Positions 1-13,547 of a stretch of 64,000 bases of DNA are shown here, piece by piece. A program made the position numbers and the translations under genes. The notes under the pieces were generated by a model. It made no database searches. It was not told the origin of the DNA and saw nothing but the letters and a program-made list of their open reading frames with translations. This DNA is from Tritrichomonas musculus (Eukaryota > Parabasalia > Tritrichomonadida > Tritrichomonadidae), in assembly GCA_039105265.1 (NCBI GenBank), contig JAPFFF010000010.1:1-64000 (forward strand), in the 5' to 3' direction. The stretch's first letter is position 1. Each line of letters opens with the position of its first letter.

Positions 1-1442
1 TTATTCTTAATCTAACATTTCTCACAAATTGAACAGAGTTAAATAAAACACAAATCTCAAACACTTTTGTAAGATAATTAAAAACGATTTCGAAATTAAG
101 TAAAATCAGTAAAATTAAAGCTTAATCTCAGTTATTCTTAATCTAACATTTCTCACAAATGAACAGAGTTAAATAAAACACAAATCTCAAACACTTTTGT
201 AAGATAATTATAAACGATTTCGAAATTAAGGTAAAATCAGTAAAAATTAAAGCTTAATCTCAGTTATTCTTAATCTAACATTTCTCACAAATGAACAGAG
301 TTAAATAAAACACAAATCTCAAACACTTTTGTAAGATAATTAAAAACGATTTCGAAATTAAGTAAAATCAGTAAAATTAAAGCTTAATCTCAGTTATTCT
401 TATTCAAACGTTTCTCACAAATGAACAGAGTTAAATAAAACACAAATCTCAAACACTTTTGTAAGATAATTAAAAACGATTTCGAAATTAAGTAAAATCA
501 GTAAAAATTAAAGCTTAATCTCAGTTATTCTTAATCTAACATTTCTCACAAATGAACAGAGTTAAATAAAACACAAATCTCAAACACTTTTGTAAGATAA
601 TTAAAAACGATTTTCGAAATTAAGTAAAATCAGTAAAAATTAAAGCTTAATCTCAGTTATTCTTAATCTAACATTTCTCACAAATGAACAGAGTTAAATA
701 AAACACAAATCTCAAACACTTTTGTAAGATAATTATAAACGATTTCGAAATTAAGTAAAATCAGTAAAAATTAAAGCTTAATCTCAGTTATTCTTAATCT
801 AACATTTCTCACAAATGAACAGAGTTAAATAAAACACAAATCTCAACACTTTTGTAAGATAATTATAAACGATTTCGAAATTAAGTAAAATCAGTAAAAA
901 ATTAAAGCTTAATCTCAGTTATTCTTAATCTAACATTTCTCACAAATGAACAGAGTTAAATAAAACACAAATCTCAAACACTTTTGTAAGATAATTAAAA
1001 ACGATTTCGAAATTAAGTAAAATCAGTAAAAATTAAAGCTTAATCTCAATTATTCTTATTCTAACATTTCTCACAAATGAACAGAGTTAAATAAAACATA
1101 AATCTCAAACACTTTTGTAAGATAATTATAAACGATTTCGAAATTAAGTAAAATCAGTAAAAATTAAAGCTTAATCTCAGTTATTCTTATTCAAACGTTT
1201 CTCACAAATGAACAGAGTTAAATAAAACACAAATCTCAAACACTTTTGTAAGATAATTAAAAACGATTCGAAATTAAGTAAAATCAGTAAAAATTAAAGC
1301 TTAATCTCAGTTATTCTTATTCAAACGTTTACTCACAAATGAACAGAGTTAAATAAAACACAAATCTCAAACACTTTTATAAGATAATTAAAAACGATTT
1401 CGAAATTAAGTAAAATCAGTAAAAATTAAAGCTTAATCTCAG
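1..1442 (+). repeat. Left-edge monomers with many single-base indels
   Basis: These 11 units contain about nine 1-bp insertions or deletions, nearly all in short homopolymers: a doubled T near 30, a doubled G near 230, lost A near 113 and 374, an extra T near 612, a lost then a gained A in the unit at 788, a lost T near 1267, and an inserted A near 1331. Unit lengths are 130-132 bp. From 1443 on, the register holds almost perfectly. The pattern resembles unpolished consensus at a contig end; a decayed array edge is the alternative. Confidence 0.9.
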
Positions 1443-3276
1443 TTATTCTTAATCTAACATTTCTCACAAATGAACAGAGTTAAATAAAACACAAATCTCA
1501 AACACTTTTGTAAGATAATTATAAACGATTTCGAAATTAAGTAAAATCAGTAAAAATTAAAGCTTAATCTCAGTTATTCTTAATCTAACATTTCTCACAA
1601 ATGAACAGAGTTAAATAAAACACAAATCTCAAACACTTTTGTAAGATAATTAAAAACGATTTCGAAATTAAGTAAAATCAGTAAAAATTAAAGCTTAATC
1701 TCAGTTATTCTTATTCAAACGTTTCTCACAAGTGAACAGAGTTAAATAAAACACAAATCTCAAACACTTTTGTAAGATAATTATAAACGATTTCGAAATT
1801 AAGTAAAATCAGTAAAAATTAAAGCTTAATCTCAGTTATTCTTAATCTAACATTTCTCACAAATGAACAGAGTTAAATAAAACACAAATCTCAAACACTT
1901 TTGTAAGATAATTAAAAACGATTTCGAAATTAAGTAAAATCAGTAAAAATTAAAGCTTAATCTCAGTTATTCTTATTCAAACGTTTCTCACAAATGAACA
2001 GAGTTAAATAAAACACAAATCTCAAACACTTTTATAAGATAATTAAAAACGATTTCGAAATTAAGTAAAATCAGTAAAAATTAAAGCTTAATCTCAGTTA
2101 TTCTTAATCTAACATTTCTCACAAATGAACAGAGTTAAATAAAACACAAATCTCAAACACTTTTGTAAGATAATTATAAACGATTTCGAAATTAAGTAAA
2201 ATCAGTAAAAATTAAAGCTTAATCTCAGTTATTCTTAATCTAACATTTCTCACAAATGAACAGAGTTAAATAAAACACAAATCTCAAACACTTTTGTAAG
2301 ATAATTAAAAACGATTTCGAAATTAAGTAAAATCAGTAAAAATTAAAGCTTAATCTCAGTTATTCTTAATCTAACATTTCTCACAAATGAACAGAGTTAA
2401 ATAAAACACAAATCTCAAACACTTTTGTAAGATAATTATAAACGATTTCGAAATTAAGTAAAATCAGTAAAAATTAAAGCTTAATCTCAGTTATTCTTAA
2501 TCTAACATTTCTCACAAATGAACAGAGTTAAATAAAACACAAATCTCAAACACTTTTGTAAGATAATTAAAAACGATTTCGAAATTAAGTAAAATCAGTA
2601 AAAATTAAAGCTTAATCTCAGTTATTCTTATTCAAACGTTTCTCACAAATGAACAGAGTTAAATAAAACACAAATCTCAAACACTTTTGTAAGATAATTA
2701 AAAACGATTTCGAAATTAAGTAAAATCAGTAAAAATTAAAGCTTAATCTCAGTTATTCTTAATCTAACATTTCTCACAAATGAACAGAGTTAAATAAAAC
2801 ACAAATCTCAAACACTTTTGTAAGATAATTAAAAACGATTTCGAAATTAAGTAAAATCAGTAAAAATTAAAGCTTAATCTCAGTTATTCTTAATCTAACA
2901 TTTCTCACAAATGAACAGAGTTAAATAAAACACAAATCTCAAACACTTTTGTAAGATAATTATAAACGATTTCGAAATTAAGTAAAATCAGTAAAAATTA
3001 AAGCTTAATCTCAGTTATTCTTAATCTAACATTTCTCACAAATGAACAGAGTTAAATAAAACACAAATCTCAAACACTTTTGTAAGATAATTATAAACGA
3101 TTTCGAAATTAAGTAAAATCAGTAAAAATTAAAGCTTAATCTCAGTTATTCTTAATCTAACATTTCTCACAAATGAACAGAGTTAAATAAAACACAAATC
3201 TCAAACACTTTTGTAAGATAATTAAAAACGATTTCGAAATTAAGTAAAATCAGTAAAAATTAAAGCTTAATCTCAA
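1050..3276 (+). repeat. 17-monomer block (2,227 bp)
   Basis: The block starts with an h-type unit carrying C50T and the TATAAA variant, followed by two b units (the second with G68A). The class order is htw, b, bm, aw, a, bgw, a, then bm, aw, a, aw, a, b, a, aw, aw, a(A131). The first seven units recur at 3277-4193 and the last ten at 6421-7730, so the next block is this one with 17 units inserted in the middle. Confidence 0.8.
2229..2359 (+). repeat. Representative class a monomer (A10/T13/A17, HindIII tail)
   Basis: A clean 131-bp unit used as numbering reference. It starts TTATTCTTAATCTAAC. Internal structure: CACAAAT occurs twice (23-29 and 48-54), AATAAA lies at 41-46, TTTT at 64-67, AAAAA at 79-83, the 10-bp palindrome ATTTCGAAAT at 86-95, AGTAAAA twice at 9-bp spacing (98-104 and 107-113), and HindIII AAGCTT at 118-123. 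CTTAATCT occurs at 6-13 and 121-128, so the octamer repeats at 16-bp spacing across each joint with the next class a unit. A/T tracts between 79 and 114 lie roughly 9-13 bp apart, which could favour intrinsic curvature. Confidence 0.95.
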
Positions 3277-4324
3277 TTATTCTTATTCTAACATTTCTCA
3301 CAAATGAACAGAGTTAAATAAAACATAAATCTCAAACACTTTTGTAAGATAATTATAAACGATTTCGAAATTAAGTAAAATCAGTAAAAATTAAAGCTTA
3401 ATCTCAGTTATTCTTATTCAAACGTTTCTCACAAATGAACAGAGTTAAATAAAACACAAATCTCAAACACTTTTGTAAGATAATTAAAAACGATTTCGAA
3501 ATTAAGTAAAATCAGTAAAAATTAAAGCTTAATCTCAGTTATTCTTATTCAAACGTTTCTCACAAATGAACAGAGTTAAATAAAACACAAATCTCAAACA
3601 CTTTTATAAGATAATTAAAAACGATTTCGAAATTAAGTAAAATCAGTAAAAATTAAAGCTTAATCTCAGTTATTCTTAATCTAACATTTCTCACAAATGA
3701 ACAGAGTTAAATAAAACACAAATCTCAAACACTTTTGTAAGATAATTATAAACGATTTCGAAATTAAGTAAAATCAGTAAAAATTAAAGCTTAATCTCAG
3801 TTATTCTTAATCTAACATTTCTCACAAATGAACAGAGTTAAATAAAACACAAATCTCAAACACTTTTGTAAGATAATTAAAAACGATTTCGAAATTAAGT
3901 AAAATCAGTAAAAATTAAAGCTTAATCTCAGTTATTCTTATTCAAACGTTTCTCACAAGTGAACAGAGTTAAATAAAACACAAATCTCAAACACTTTTGT
4001 AAGATAATTATAAACGATTTCGAAATTAAGTAAAATCAGTAAAAATTAAAGCTTAATCTCAGTTATTCTTAATCTAACATTTCTCACAAATGAACAGAGT
4101 TAAATAAAACACAAATCTCAAACACTTTTGTAAGATAATTAAAAACGATTTCGAAATTAAGTAAAATCAGTAAAAATTAAAGCTTAATCTCAGTTATTCT
4201 TAATCTAACATTTCTCACAAATGAACAGAGTTAAATAAAACACAAATCTCAAACACTTTTGTAAGATAATTAAAAACGATTTCGAAATTAAGTAAAATCA
4301 GTAAAAATTAAAGCTTAATCTCAG

Positions 4325-5372
4325 TTATTCTTAATCTAACATTTCTCACAAATGAACAGAGTTAAATAAAACACAAATCTCAAACACTTTTGTAAGATAA
4401 TTAAAAACGATTTCGAAATTAAGTAAAATCAGTAAAAATTAAAGCTTAATCTCAGTTATTCTTATTCAAACGTTTCTCACAAATGAACAGAGTTAAATAA
4501 AACACAAATCTCAAACACTTTTGTAAGATAATTAAAAACGATTTCGAAATTAAGTAAAATCAGTAAAAATTAAAGCTTAATCTCAGTTATTCTTATTCAA
4601 ACGTTTCTCACAAATGAACAGAGTTAAATAAAACACAAATCTCAAACACTTTTGTAAGATAATTAAAAACGATTTCGAAATTAAGTAAAATCAGTAAAAA
4701 TTAAAGCTTAATCTCAGTTATTCTTATTCAAACGTTTCTCACAAATGAACAGAGTTAAATAAAACACAAATCTCAAACACTTTTATAAGATAATTAAAAA
4801 CGATTTCGAAATTAAGTAAAATCAGTAAAAATTAAAGCTTAATCTCAGTTATTCTTAATCTAACATTTCTCACAAATGAACAGAGTTAAATAAAACACAA
4901 ATCTCAAACACTTTTGTAAGATAATTATAAACGATTTCGAAATTAAGTAAAATCAGTAAAAATTAAAGCTTAATCTCAGTTATTCTTAATCTAACATTTC
5001 TCACAAATGAACAGAGTTAAATAAAACACAAATCTCAAACACTTTTGTAAGATAATTAAAAACGATTTCGAAATTAAGTAAAATCAGTAAAAATTAAAGC
5101 TTAATCTCAGTTATTCTTATTCAAACGTTTCTCACAAGTGAACAGAGTTAAATAAAACACAAATCTCAAACACTTTTGTAAGATAATTATAAACGATTTC
5201 GAAATTAAGTAAAATCAATAAAGATTAAATCGCAATATCAATTATTCTTATTCAAACGTTTCTCACAAATGAACAGAGTTAAATAAAACACAAATCTCAA
5301 ACACTTTTGTAAGATAATTAAAAACGATTTCGAAATTAAGTAAAATCAGTAAAAATTAAAGCTTAATCTCAG
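4325..5372 (+). repeat. 8-monomer repeat, copy 1 (1,048 bp)
   Basis: Class order is a, b, b, bm, aw, a, bgw with divergent tail V, b. It is followed immediately by a second copy with the same order. The V-tail unit at 5111 marks it, since V tails are rare in the first 9.9 kb. Confidence 0.82.
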
Positions 5373-6420
5373 TTATTCTTAATCTAACATTTCTCACAAA
5401 TGAACAGAGTTAAATAAAACACAAATCTCAAACACTTTTGTAAGATAATTAAAAACGATTTCGAAATTAAGTAAAATCAGTAAAAATTAAAGCTTAATCT
5501 CAGTTATTCTTATTCAAACGTTTCTCACAAATGAACAGAGTTAAATAAAACACAAATCTCAAACACTTTTGTAAGATAATTAAAAACGATTTCGAAATTA
5601 AGTAAAATCAGTAAAAATTAAAGCTTAATCTCAGTTATTCTTATTCAAACGTTTCTCACAAATGAACAGAGTTAAATAAAACACAAATCTCAAACACTTT
5701 TGTAAGATAATTAAAAACGATTTCGAAATTAAGTAAAATCAGTAAAAATTAAAGCTTAATCTCAGTTATTCTTATTCAAACGTTTCTCACAAATGAACAG
5801 AGTTAAATAAAACACAAATCTCAAACACTTTTATAAGATAATTAAAAACGATTTCGAAATTAAGTAAAATCAGTAAAAATTAAAGCTTAATCTCAGTTAT
5901 TCTTAATCTAACATTTCTCACAAATGAACAGAGTTAAATAAAACACAAATCTCAAACACTTTTGTAAGATAATTATAAACGATTTCGAAATTAAGTAAAA
6001 TCAGTAAAAATTAAAGCTTAATCTCAGTTATTCTTAATCTAACATTTCTCACAAATGAACAGAGTTAAATAAAACACAAATCTCAAACACTTTTGTAAGA
6101 TAATTAAAAACGATTTCGAAATTAAGTAAAATCAGTAAAAATTAAAGCTTAATCTCAGTTATTCTTATTCAAACGTTTCTCACAAGTGAACAGAGTTAAA
6201 TAAAACACAAATCTCAAACACTTTTGTAAGATAATTATAAACGATTTCGAAATTAAGTAAAATCAATAAAGATTAAATCGCAATATCAATTATTCTTATT
6301 CAAACGTTTCTCACAAATGAACAGAGTTAAATAAAACACAAATCTCAAACACTTTTGTAAGATAATTAAAAACGATTTCGAAATTAAGTAAAATCAGTAA
6401 AAATTAAAGCTTAATCTCAG
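5373..6420 (+). repeat. 8-monomer repeat, copy 2 (1,048 bp)
   Basis: It repeats the class order of 4325-5372 at an offset of exactly 1,048 bp. The V-tail unit at 6159 pairs with that at 5111. A local tandem duplication is the simplest explanation. Confidence 0.82.
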
Positions 6421-7730
6421 TTATTCTTATTCAAACGTTTCTCACAAATGAACAGAGTTAAATAAAACACAAATCTCAAACACTTTTATAAGATAATTAA
6501 AAACGATTTCGAAATTAAGTAAAATCAGTAAAAATTAAAGCTTAATCTCAGTTATTCTTAATCTAACATTTCTCACAAATGAACAGAGTTAAATAAAACA
6601 CAAATCTCAAACACTTTTGTAAGATAATTATAAACGATTTCGAAATTAAGTAAAATCAGTAAAAATTAAAGCTTAATCTCAGTTATTCTTAATCTAACAT
6701 TTCTCACAAATGAACAGAGTTAAATAAAACACAAATCTCAAACACTTTTGTAAGATAATTAAAAACGATTTCGAAATTAAGTAAAATCAGTAAAAATTAA
6801 AGCTTAATCTCAGTTATTCTTAATCTAACATTTCTCACAAATGAACAGAGTTAAATAAAACACAAATCTCAAACACTTTTGTAAGATAATTATAAACGAT
6901 TTCGAAATTAAGTAAAATCAGTAAAAATTAAAGCTTAATCTCAGTTATTCTTAATCTAACATTTCTCACAAATGAACAGAGTTAAATAAAACACAAATCT
7001 CAAACACTTTTGTAAGATAATTAAAAACGATTTCGAAATTAAGTAAAATCAGTAAAAATTAAAGCTTAATCTCAGTTATTCTTATTCAAACGTTTCTCAC
7101 AAATGAACAGAGTTAAATAAAACACAAATCTCAAACACTTTTGTAAGATAATTAAAAACGATTTCGAAATTAAGTAAAATCAGTAAAAATTAAAGCTTAA
7201 TCTCAGTTATTCTTAATCTAACATTTCTCACAAATGAACAGAGTTAAATAAAACACAAATCTCAAACACTTTTGTAAGATAATTAAAAACGATTTCGAAA
7301 TTAAGTAAAATCAGTAAAAATTAAAGCTTAATCTCAGTTATTCTTAATCTAACATTTCTCACAAATGAACAGAGTTAAATAAAACACAAATCTCAAACAC
7401 TTTTGTAAGATAATTATAAACGATTTCGAAATTAAGTAAAATCAGTAAAAATTAAAGCTTAATCTCAGTTATTCTTAATCTAACATTTCTCACAAATGAA
7501 CAGAGTTAAATAAAACACAAATCTCAAACACTTTTGTAAGATAATTATAAACGATTTCGAAATTAAGTAAAATCAGTAAAAATTAAAGCTTAATCTCAGT
7601 TATTCTTAATCTAACATTTCTCACAAATGAACAGAGTTAAATAAAACACAAATCTCAAACACTTTTGTAAGATAATTAAAAACGATTTCGAAATTAAGTA
7701 AAATCAGTAAAAATTAAAGCTTAATCTCAA

Positions 7731-9171
7731 TTATTCTTATTCTAACATTTCTCACAAATGAACAGAGTTAAATAAAACATAAATCTCAAACACTTTTGTA
7801 AGATAATTATAAACGATTTCGAAATTAAGTAAAATCAGTAAAAATTAAAGCTTAATCTCAGTTATTCTTATTCAAACGTTTCTCACAAATGAACAGAGTT
7901 AAATAAAACACAAATCTCAAACACTTTTGTAAGATAATTAAAAACGATTTCGAAATTAAGTAAAATCAGTAAAAATTAAAGCTTAATCTCAGTTATTCTT
8001 ATTCAAACGTTTCTCACAAATGAACAGAGTTAAATAAAACACAAATCTCAAACACTTTTATAAGATAATTAAAAACGATTTCGAAATTAAGTAAAATCAG
8101 TAAAAATTAAAGCTTAATCTCAGTTATTCTTAATCTAACATTTCTCACAAATGAACAGAGTTAAATAAAACACAAATCTCAAACACTTTTGTAAGATAAT
8201 TATAAACGATTTCGAAATTAAGTAAAATCAGTAAAAATTAAAGCTTAATCTCAGTTATTCTTAATCTAACATTTCTCACAAATGAACAGAGTTAAATAAA
8301 ACACAAATCTCAAACACTTTTGTAAGATAATTAAAAACGATTTCGAAATTAAGTAAAATCAGTAAAAATTAAAGCTTAATCTCAGTTATTCTTAATCTAA
8401 CATTTCTCACAAATGAACAGAGTTAAATAAAACACAAATCTCAAACACTTTTGTAAGATAATTATAAACGATTTCGAAATTAAGTAAAATCAGTAAAAAT
8501 TAAAGCTTAATCTCAGTTATTCTTAATCTAACATTTCTCACAAATGAACAGAGTTAAATAAAACACAAATCTCAAACACTTTTGTAAGATAATTAAAAAC
8601 GATTTCGAAATTAAGTAAAATCAGTAAAAATTAAAGCTTAATCTCAGTTATTCTTAATCTAACATTTCTCACAAATGAACAGAGTTAAATAAAACACAAA
8701 TCTCAAACACTTTTGTAAGATAATTAAAAACGATTTCGAAATTAAGTAAAATCAGTAAAAATTAAAGCTTAATCTCAGTTATTCTTATTCAAACGTTTCT
8801 CACAAATGAACAGAGTTAAATAAAACACAAATCTCAAACACTTTTGTAAGATAATTAAAAACGATTTCGAAATTAAGTAAAATCAGTAAAAATTAAAGCT
8901 TAATCTCAGTTATTCTTAATCTAACATTTCTCACAAATGAACAGAGTTAAATAAAACACAAATCTCAAACACTTTTGTAAGATAATTATAAACGATTTCG
9001 AAATTAAGTAAAATCAGTAAAAATTAAAGCTTAATCTCAATTATTCTTAATCTAACATTTCTCACAAATGAACAGAGTTAAATAAAACACAAATCTCAAA
9101 CACTTTTGTAAGATAATTAAAAACGATTTCGAAATTAAGTAAAATCAGTAAAAATTAAAGCTTAATCTCAA
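7731..9171 (+). repeat. 11-monomer block headed by an h-t-w unit (1,441 bp)
   Basis: The order is htw, b, bm, aw, a, aw, a, a, b, aw(A131), a(A131), and the next htw unit starts at 9172. It is one of the modules headed by the h-t-w marker; others are 9, 12 or 17 units long, so module length is not fixed. Confidence 0.75.
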
Positions 9172-11267
9172 TTATTCTTATTCTAACATTTCTCACAAAT
9201 GAACAGAGTTAAATAAAACATAAATCTCAAACACTTTTGTAAGATAATTATAAACGATTTCGAAATTAAGTAAAATCAGTAAAAATTAAAGCTTAATCTC
9301 AGTTATTCTTATTCAAACGTTTCTCACAAATGAACAGAGTTAAATAAAACACAAATCTCAAACACTTTTGTAAGATAATTAAAAACGATTTCGAAATTAA
9401 GTAAAATCAGTAAAAATTAAAGCTTAATCTCAGTTATTCTTATTCAAACGTTTCTCACAAATGAACAGAGTTAAATAAAACACAAATCTCAAACACTTTT
9501 ATAAGATAATTAAAAACGATTTCGAAATTAAGTAAAATCAGTAAAAATTAAAGCTTAATCTCAGTTATTCTTAATCTAACATTTCTCACAAATGAACAGA
9601 GTTAAATAAAACACAAATCTCAAACACTTTTGTAAGATAATTATAAACGATTTCGAAATTAAGTAAAATCAGTAAAAATTAAAGCTTAATCTCAGTTATT
9701 CTTAATCTAACATTTCTCACAAATGAACAGAGTTAAATAAAACACAAATCTCAAACACTTTTGTAAGATAATTAAAAACGATTTCGAAATTAAGTAAAAT
9801 CAGTAAAAATTAAAGCTTAATCTCAGTTATTCTTATTCAAACGTTTCTCACAAATGAACAGAGTTAAATAAAACACAAATCTCAAACACTTTTGTAAGAT
9901 AATTAAAAACGATTTCGAAATTAAGTAAAATCAGTAAAAATTAAAGCTTAATCTCAATTATTCTTAATCTAACATTTCTCACAAATGAACAGAGTTAAAT
10001 AAAACACAAATCTCAAACACTTTTGTAAGATAATTAAAAACGATTTCGAAATTAAGTAAAATCAATAAAGATTAAATCGCAATATCAATTATTCTTATTC
10101 AAACGTTTCTCACAAGTGAACAGAGTTAAATAAAACACAAATCTCAAACACTTTTGTAAGATAATTAAAAACGATTTCGAAATTAAGTAAAATCAATAAA
10201 GATTAAATCGCAATATCAATTATTCTTATTCAAACGTTTCTCACAAATGAACAGAGTTAAATAAAACATAAATCTCAAACACTTTTGTAAGATAATTATA
10301 AACGATTTCGAAATTAAGTAAAATCAGTAAAAATTAAAGCTTATTCTCAATTATTCTTAATCTAACATTTCTCACAAATGAACAGAGTTAAATAAAACAC
10401 AAATCTCAAACACTTTTGTAAGATAATTAAAAACGATTTCGAAATTAAGTAAAATCAGTAAAAATTAAAGCTTAATCTCAGTTATTCTTATTCAAACGTT
10501 TCTCACAAATGAACAGAGTTAAATAAAACACAAATCTCAAACACTTTTGTAAGATAATTAAAAACGATTTCGAAATTAAGTAAAATCAGTAAAAATTAAA
10601 GCTTAATCTCAGTTATTCTTATTCAAACGTTTCTCACAAATGAACAGAGTTAAATAAAACACAAATCTCAAACACTTTTGTAAGATAATTAAAAACGATT
10701 TCGAAATTAAGTAAAATCAGTAAAAATTAAAGCGCAATATCAATTATTCTTATTCAAACGTTTCTCACAAATGAACAGAGTTAAATAAAACACAAATCTC
10801 AAACACTTTTGTAAGATAATTAAAAACGATTTCGAAATTAAGTAAAATCAATAAAGATTAAATCGCAATATCAATTATTCTTATTCAAACGTTTCTCACA
10901 AGTGAACAGAGTTAAATAAAACACAAATCTCAAACACTTTTGTAAGATAATTAAAAACGATTTCGAAATTAAGTAAAATCAGTAAAAATTAAAGCTTAAT
11001 CTCAGTTATTCTTAATCTAACATTTCTCACAAATGAACAGAGTTAAATAAAACACAAATCTCAAACACTTTTGTAAGATAATTATAAACGATTTCGAAAT
11101 TAAGTAAAATCAGTAAAAATTAAAGCTTAATCTCAGTTATTCTTAATCTAACATTTCTCACAAATGAACAGAGTTAAATAAAACACAAATCTCAAACACT
11201 TTTGTAAGATAATTATAAACGATTTCGAAATTAAGTAAAATCAGTAAAAATTAAAGCTTAATCTCAA

Positions 11268-12577
11268 TTATTCCTATTCAAACGTTTCTCACAAATGAAC
11301 AGAGTTAAATAAAACACAAATCTCAAACACTTTTGTAAGATAATTAAAAACGATTTCGAAATTAAGTAAAATCAGTAAAAATTAAAGCTTAATCTCAGTT
11401 ATTCTTATTCAAACGTTTCTCACAAGTGAACAGAGTTAAATAAAACACAAATCTCAAACACTTTTGTAAGATAATTAAAAACGATTTCGAAATTAAGTAA
11501 AATCAGTAAAAATTAAAGCTTAATCTCAGTTATTCTTATTCAAACGTTTCTCACAAGTGAACAGAGTTAAATAAAACATAAATCTCAAACACTTTTGTAA
11601 GATAATTAAAAACGATTTCGAAATTAAGTAAAATCAGTAAAAATTAAAGCTTAATCTCAGTTATTCTTATTCAAACGTTTCTCACAAATGAACAGAGTTA
11701 AATAAAACACAAATCTCAAACACTTTTGTAAGATAATTAAAAACGATTTCGAAATTAAGTAAAATCAGTAAAAATTAAAGCGCAATATCAATTATTCTTA
11801 TTCAAACGTTTCTCACAAATGAACAGAGTTAAATAAAACACAAATCTCAAACACTTTTGTAAGATAATTAAAAACGATTTCGAAATTAAGTAAAATCAAT
11901 AAAGATTAAATCGCAATATCAATTATTCTTATTCAAACGTTTCTCACAAGTGAACAGAGTTAAATAAAACACAAATCTCAAACACTTTTGTAAGATAATT
12001 AAAAACGATTTCGAAATTAAGTAAAATCAGTAAAAATTAAAGCTTAATCTCAGTTATTCTTAATCTAACATTTCTCACAAATGAACAGAGTTAAATAAAA
12101 CACAAATCTCAAACACTTTTGTAAGATAATTAAAAACGATTTCGAAATTAAGTAAAATCAGTAAAAATTAAAGCTTAATCTCAGTTATTCTTAATCTAAC
12201 ATTTCTCACAAGTGAACAGAGTTAAATAAAACACAAATCTCAAACACTTTTGTAAGATAATTAAAAACGATTTCGAAATTAAGTAAAATCAGTAAAAATT
12301 AAAGCTTAATCTCAGTTATTCTTAATCTAACATTTCTCACAAATGAACAGAGTTAAATAAAACACAAATCTCAAACACTTTTGTAAGATAATTATAAACG
12401 ATTTCGAAATTAAGTAAAATCAGTAAAAATTAAAGCTTAATCTCAGTTATTCTTAATCTAACATTTCTCACAAATGAACAGAGTTAAATAAAACACAAAT
12501 CTCAAACACTTTTGTAAGATAATTATAAACGATTTCGAAATTAAGTAAAATCAGTAAAAATTAAAGCTTAATCTCAA
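11268..12577 (+). repeat. 10-monomer c-headed module (1,310 bp)
   Basis: The first unit has C7 and follows an A131 tail. The order is c, bg, bgt, b(v), b(V), bg, a, ag, aw, aw(A131). The same module recurs at 16823-18132 and 29115-30424. Confidence 0.8.
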
Positions 12578-13494
12578 TTATTCCTATTCAAACGTTTCTC
12601 ACAAATGAACAGAGTTAAATAAAACACAAATCTCAAACACTTTTGTAAGATAATTAAAAACGATTTCGAAATTAAGTAAAATCAGTAAAAATTAAAGCTT
12701 AATCTCAGTTATTCTTATTCAAACGTTTCTCACAAGTGAACAGAGTTAAATAAAACACAAATCTCAAACACTTTTGTAAGATAATTAAAAACGATTTCGA
12801 AATTAAGTAAAATCAGTAAAAATTAAAGCTTAATCTCAGTTATTCTTATTCAAACGTTTCTCACAAGTGAACAGAGTTAAATAAAACATAAATCTCAAAC
12901 ACTTTTGTAAGATAATTGAAAACGATTTCGAAATTAAGTAAAATCAGTAAAAATTAAAGCTTAATCTCAGTTATTCTTATTCAAACGTTTCTCACAAATG
13001 AACAGAGTTAAATAAAACACAAATCTCAAACACTTTTGTAAGATAATTAAAAACGATTTCGAAATTAAGTAAAATCAGTAAAAATTAAAGCTTAATCTCA
13101 GTTATTCTTATTCAAACGTTTCTCACAAATGAACAGAGTTAAATAAAACACAAATCTCAAACACTTTTGTAAGATAATTAAAAACGATTTCGAAATTAAG
13201 TAAAATCAGTAAAAATTAAAGCTTAATCTCAGTTATTCTTATTCAAACGTTTCTCACAAATGAACAGAGTTAAATAAAACACAAATCTCAAACACTTTTG
13301 TAAGATAATTGAAAACGATTTCGAAATTAAGTAAAATCAGTAAAAATTAAAGCTTAATCTCAGTTATTCTTATTCTAACATTTCTCACAAATGAACAGAG
13401 TTAAATAAAACACAAATCTCAAACACTTTTGTAAGATAATTAAAAACGATTTCGAAATTAAGTAAAATCAGTAAAAATTAAAGCTTAATCTCAG

Positions 13495-13547
13495 TTATTC
13501 GATTTCGAAATTAAGTAAAATCAGTAAAAATTAAAGCTTAATCTCAG
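13495..13547 (+). repeat. Truncated monomer, 78 bp missing (53 bp)
   Basis: Six bases of a unit (TTATTC) are joined directly to monomer position 85 (GATTTCG...), removing positions 7-84. At most 1 bp of microhomology is visible. By the order in the intact region 20491-21276, this could be a bgw start fused to a class a end, a loss of about 209 bp. It is one of only two large register breaks in the window. Confidence 0.95.

Larger units (their letters stand above)
3277..7730 (+). repeat. 34-monomer block: the 17-monomer block with a 1+8+8 insertion
   Basis: It starts with seven units matching 1050-1966 in class order and ends with ten units (6421-7730) matching 1967-3276. Between them (4194-6420) are one class a unit and two tandem copies of an 8-unit block. 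The total of 4,454 bp is exactly twice 2,227 bp, but the second half is not a plain duplicate of the first. Confidence 0.78.

Noticed and set aside
2229-2359. CENP-B box
   Set aside because: The TTCG within the palindrome is the only candidate core. On neither strand does it continue to the required A and CGGG positions.
1050-7730. A strict 17-monomer higher-order repeat
   Set aside because: The spacing 2,227 and 4,454 bp suggests it, but the expected marker at 5504 is absent and the second block is explained by a 1+8+8 insertion.
13495-13547. Insertion of a foreign element at the register break
   Set aside because: Both sides are ordinary monomer sequence; bases are lost, none are foreign.
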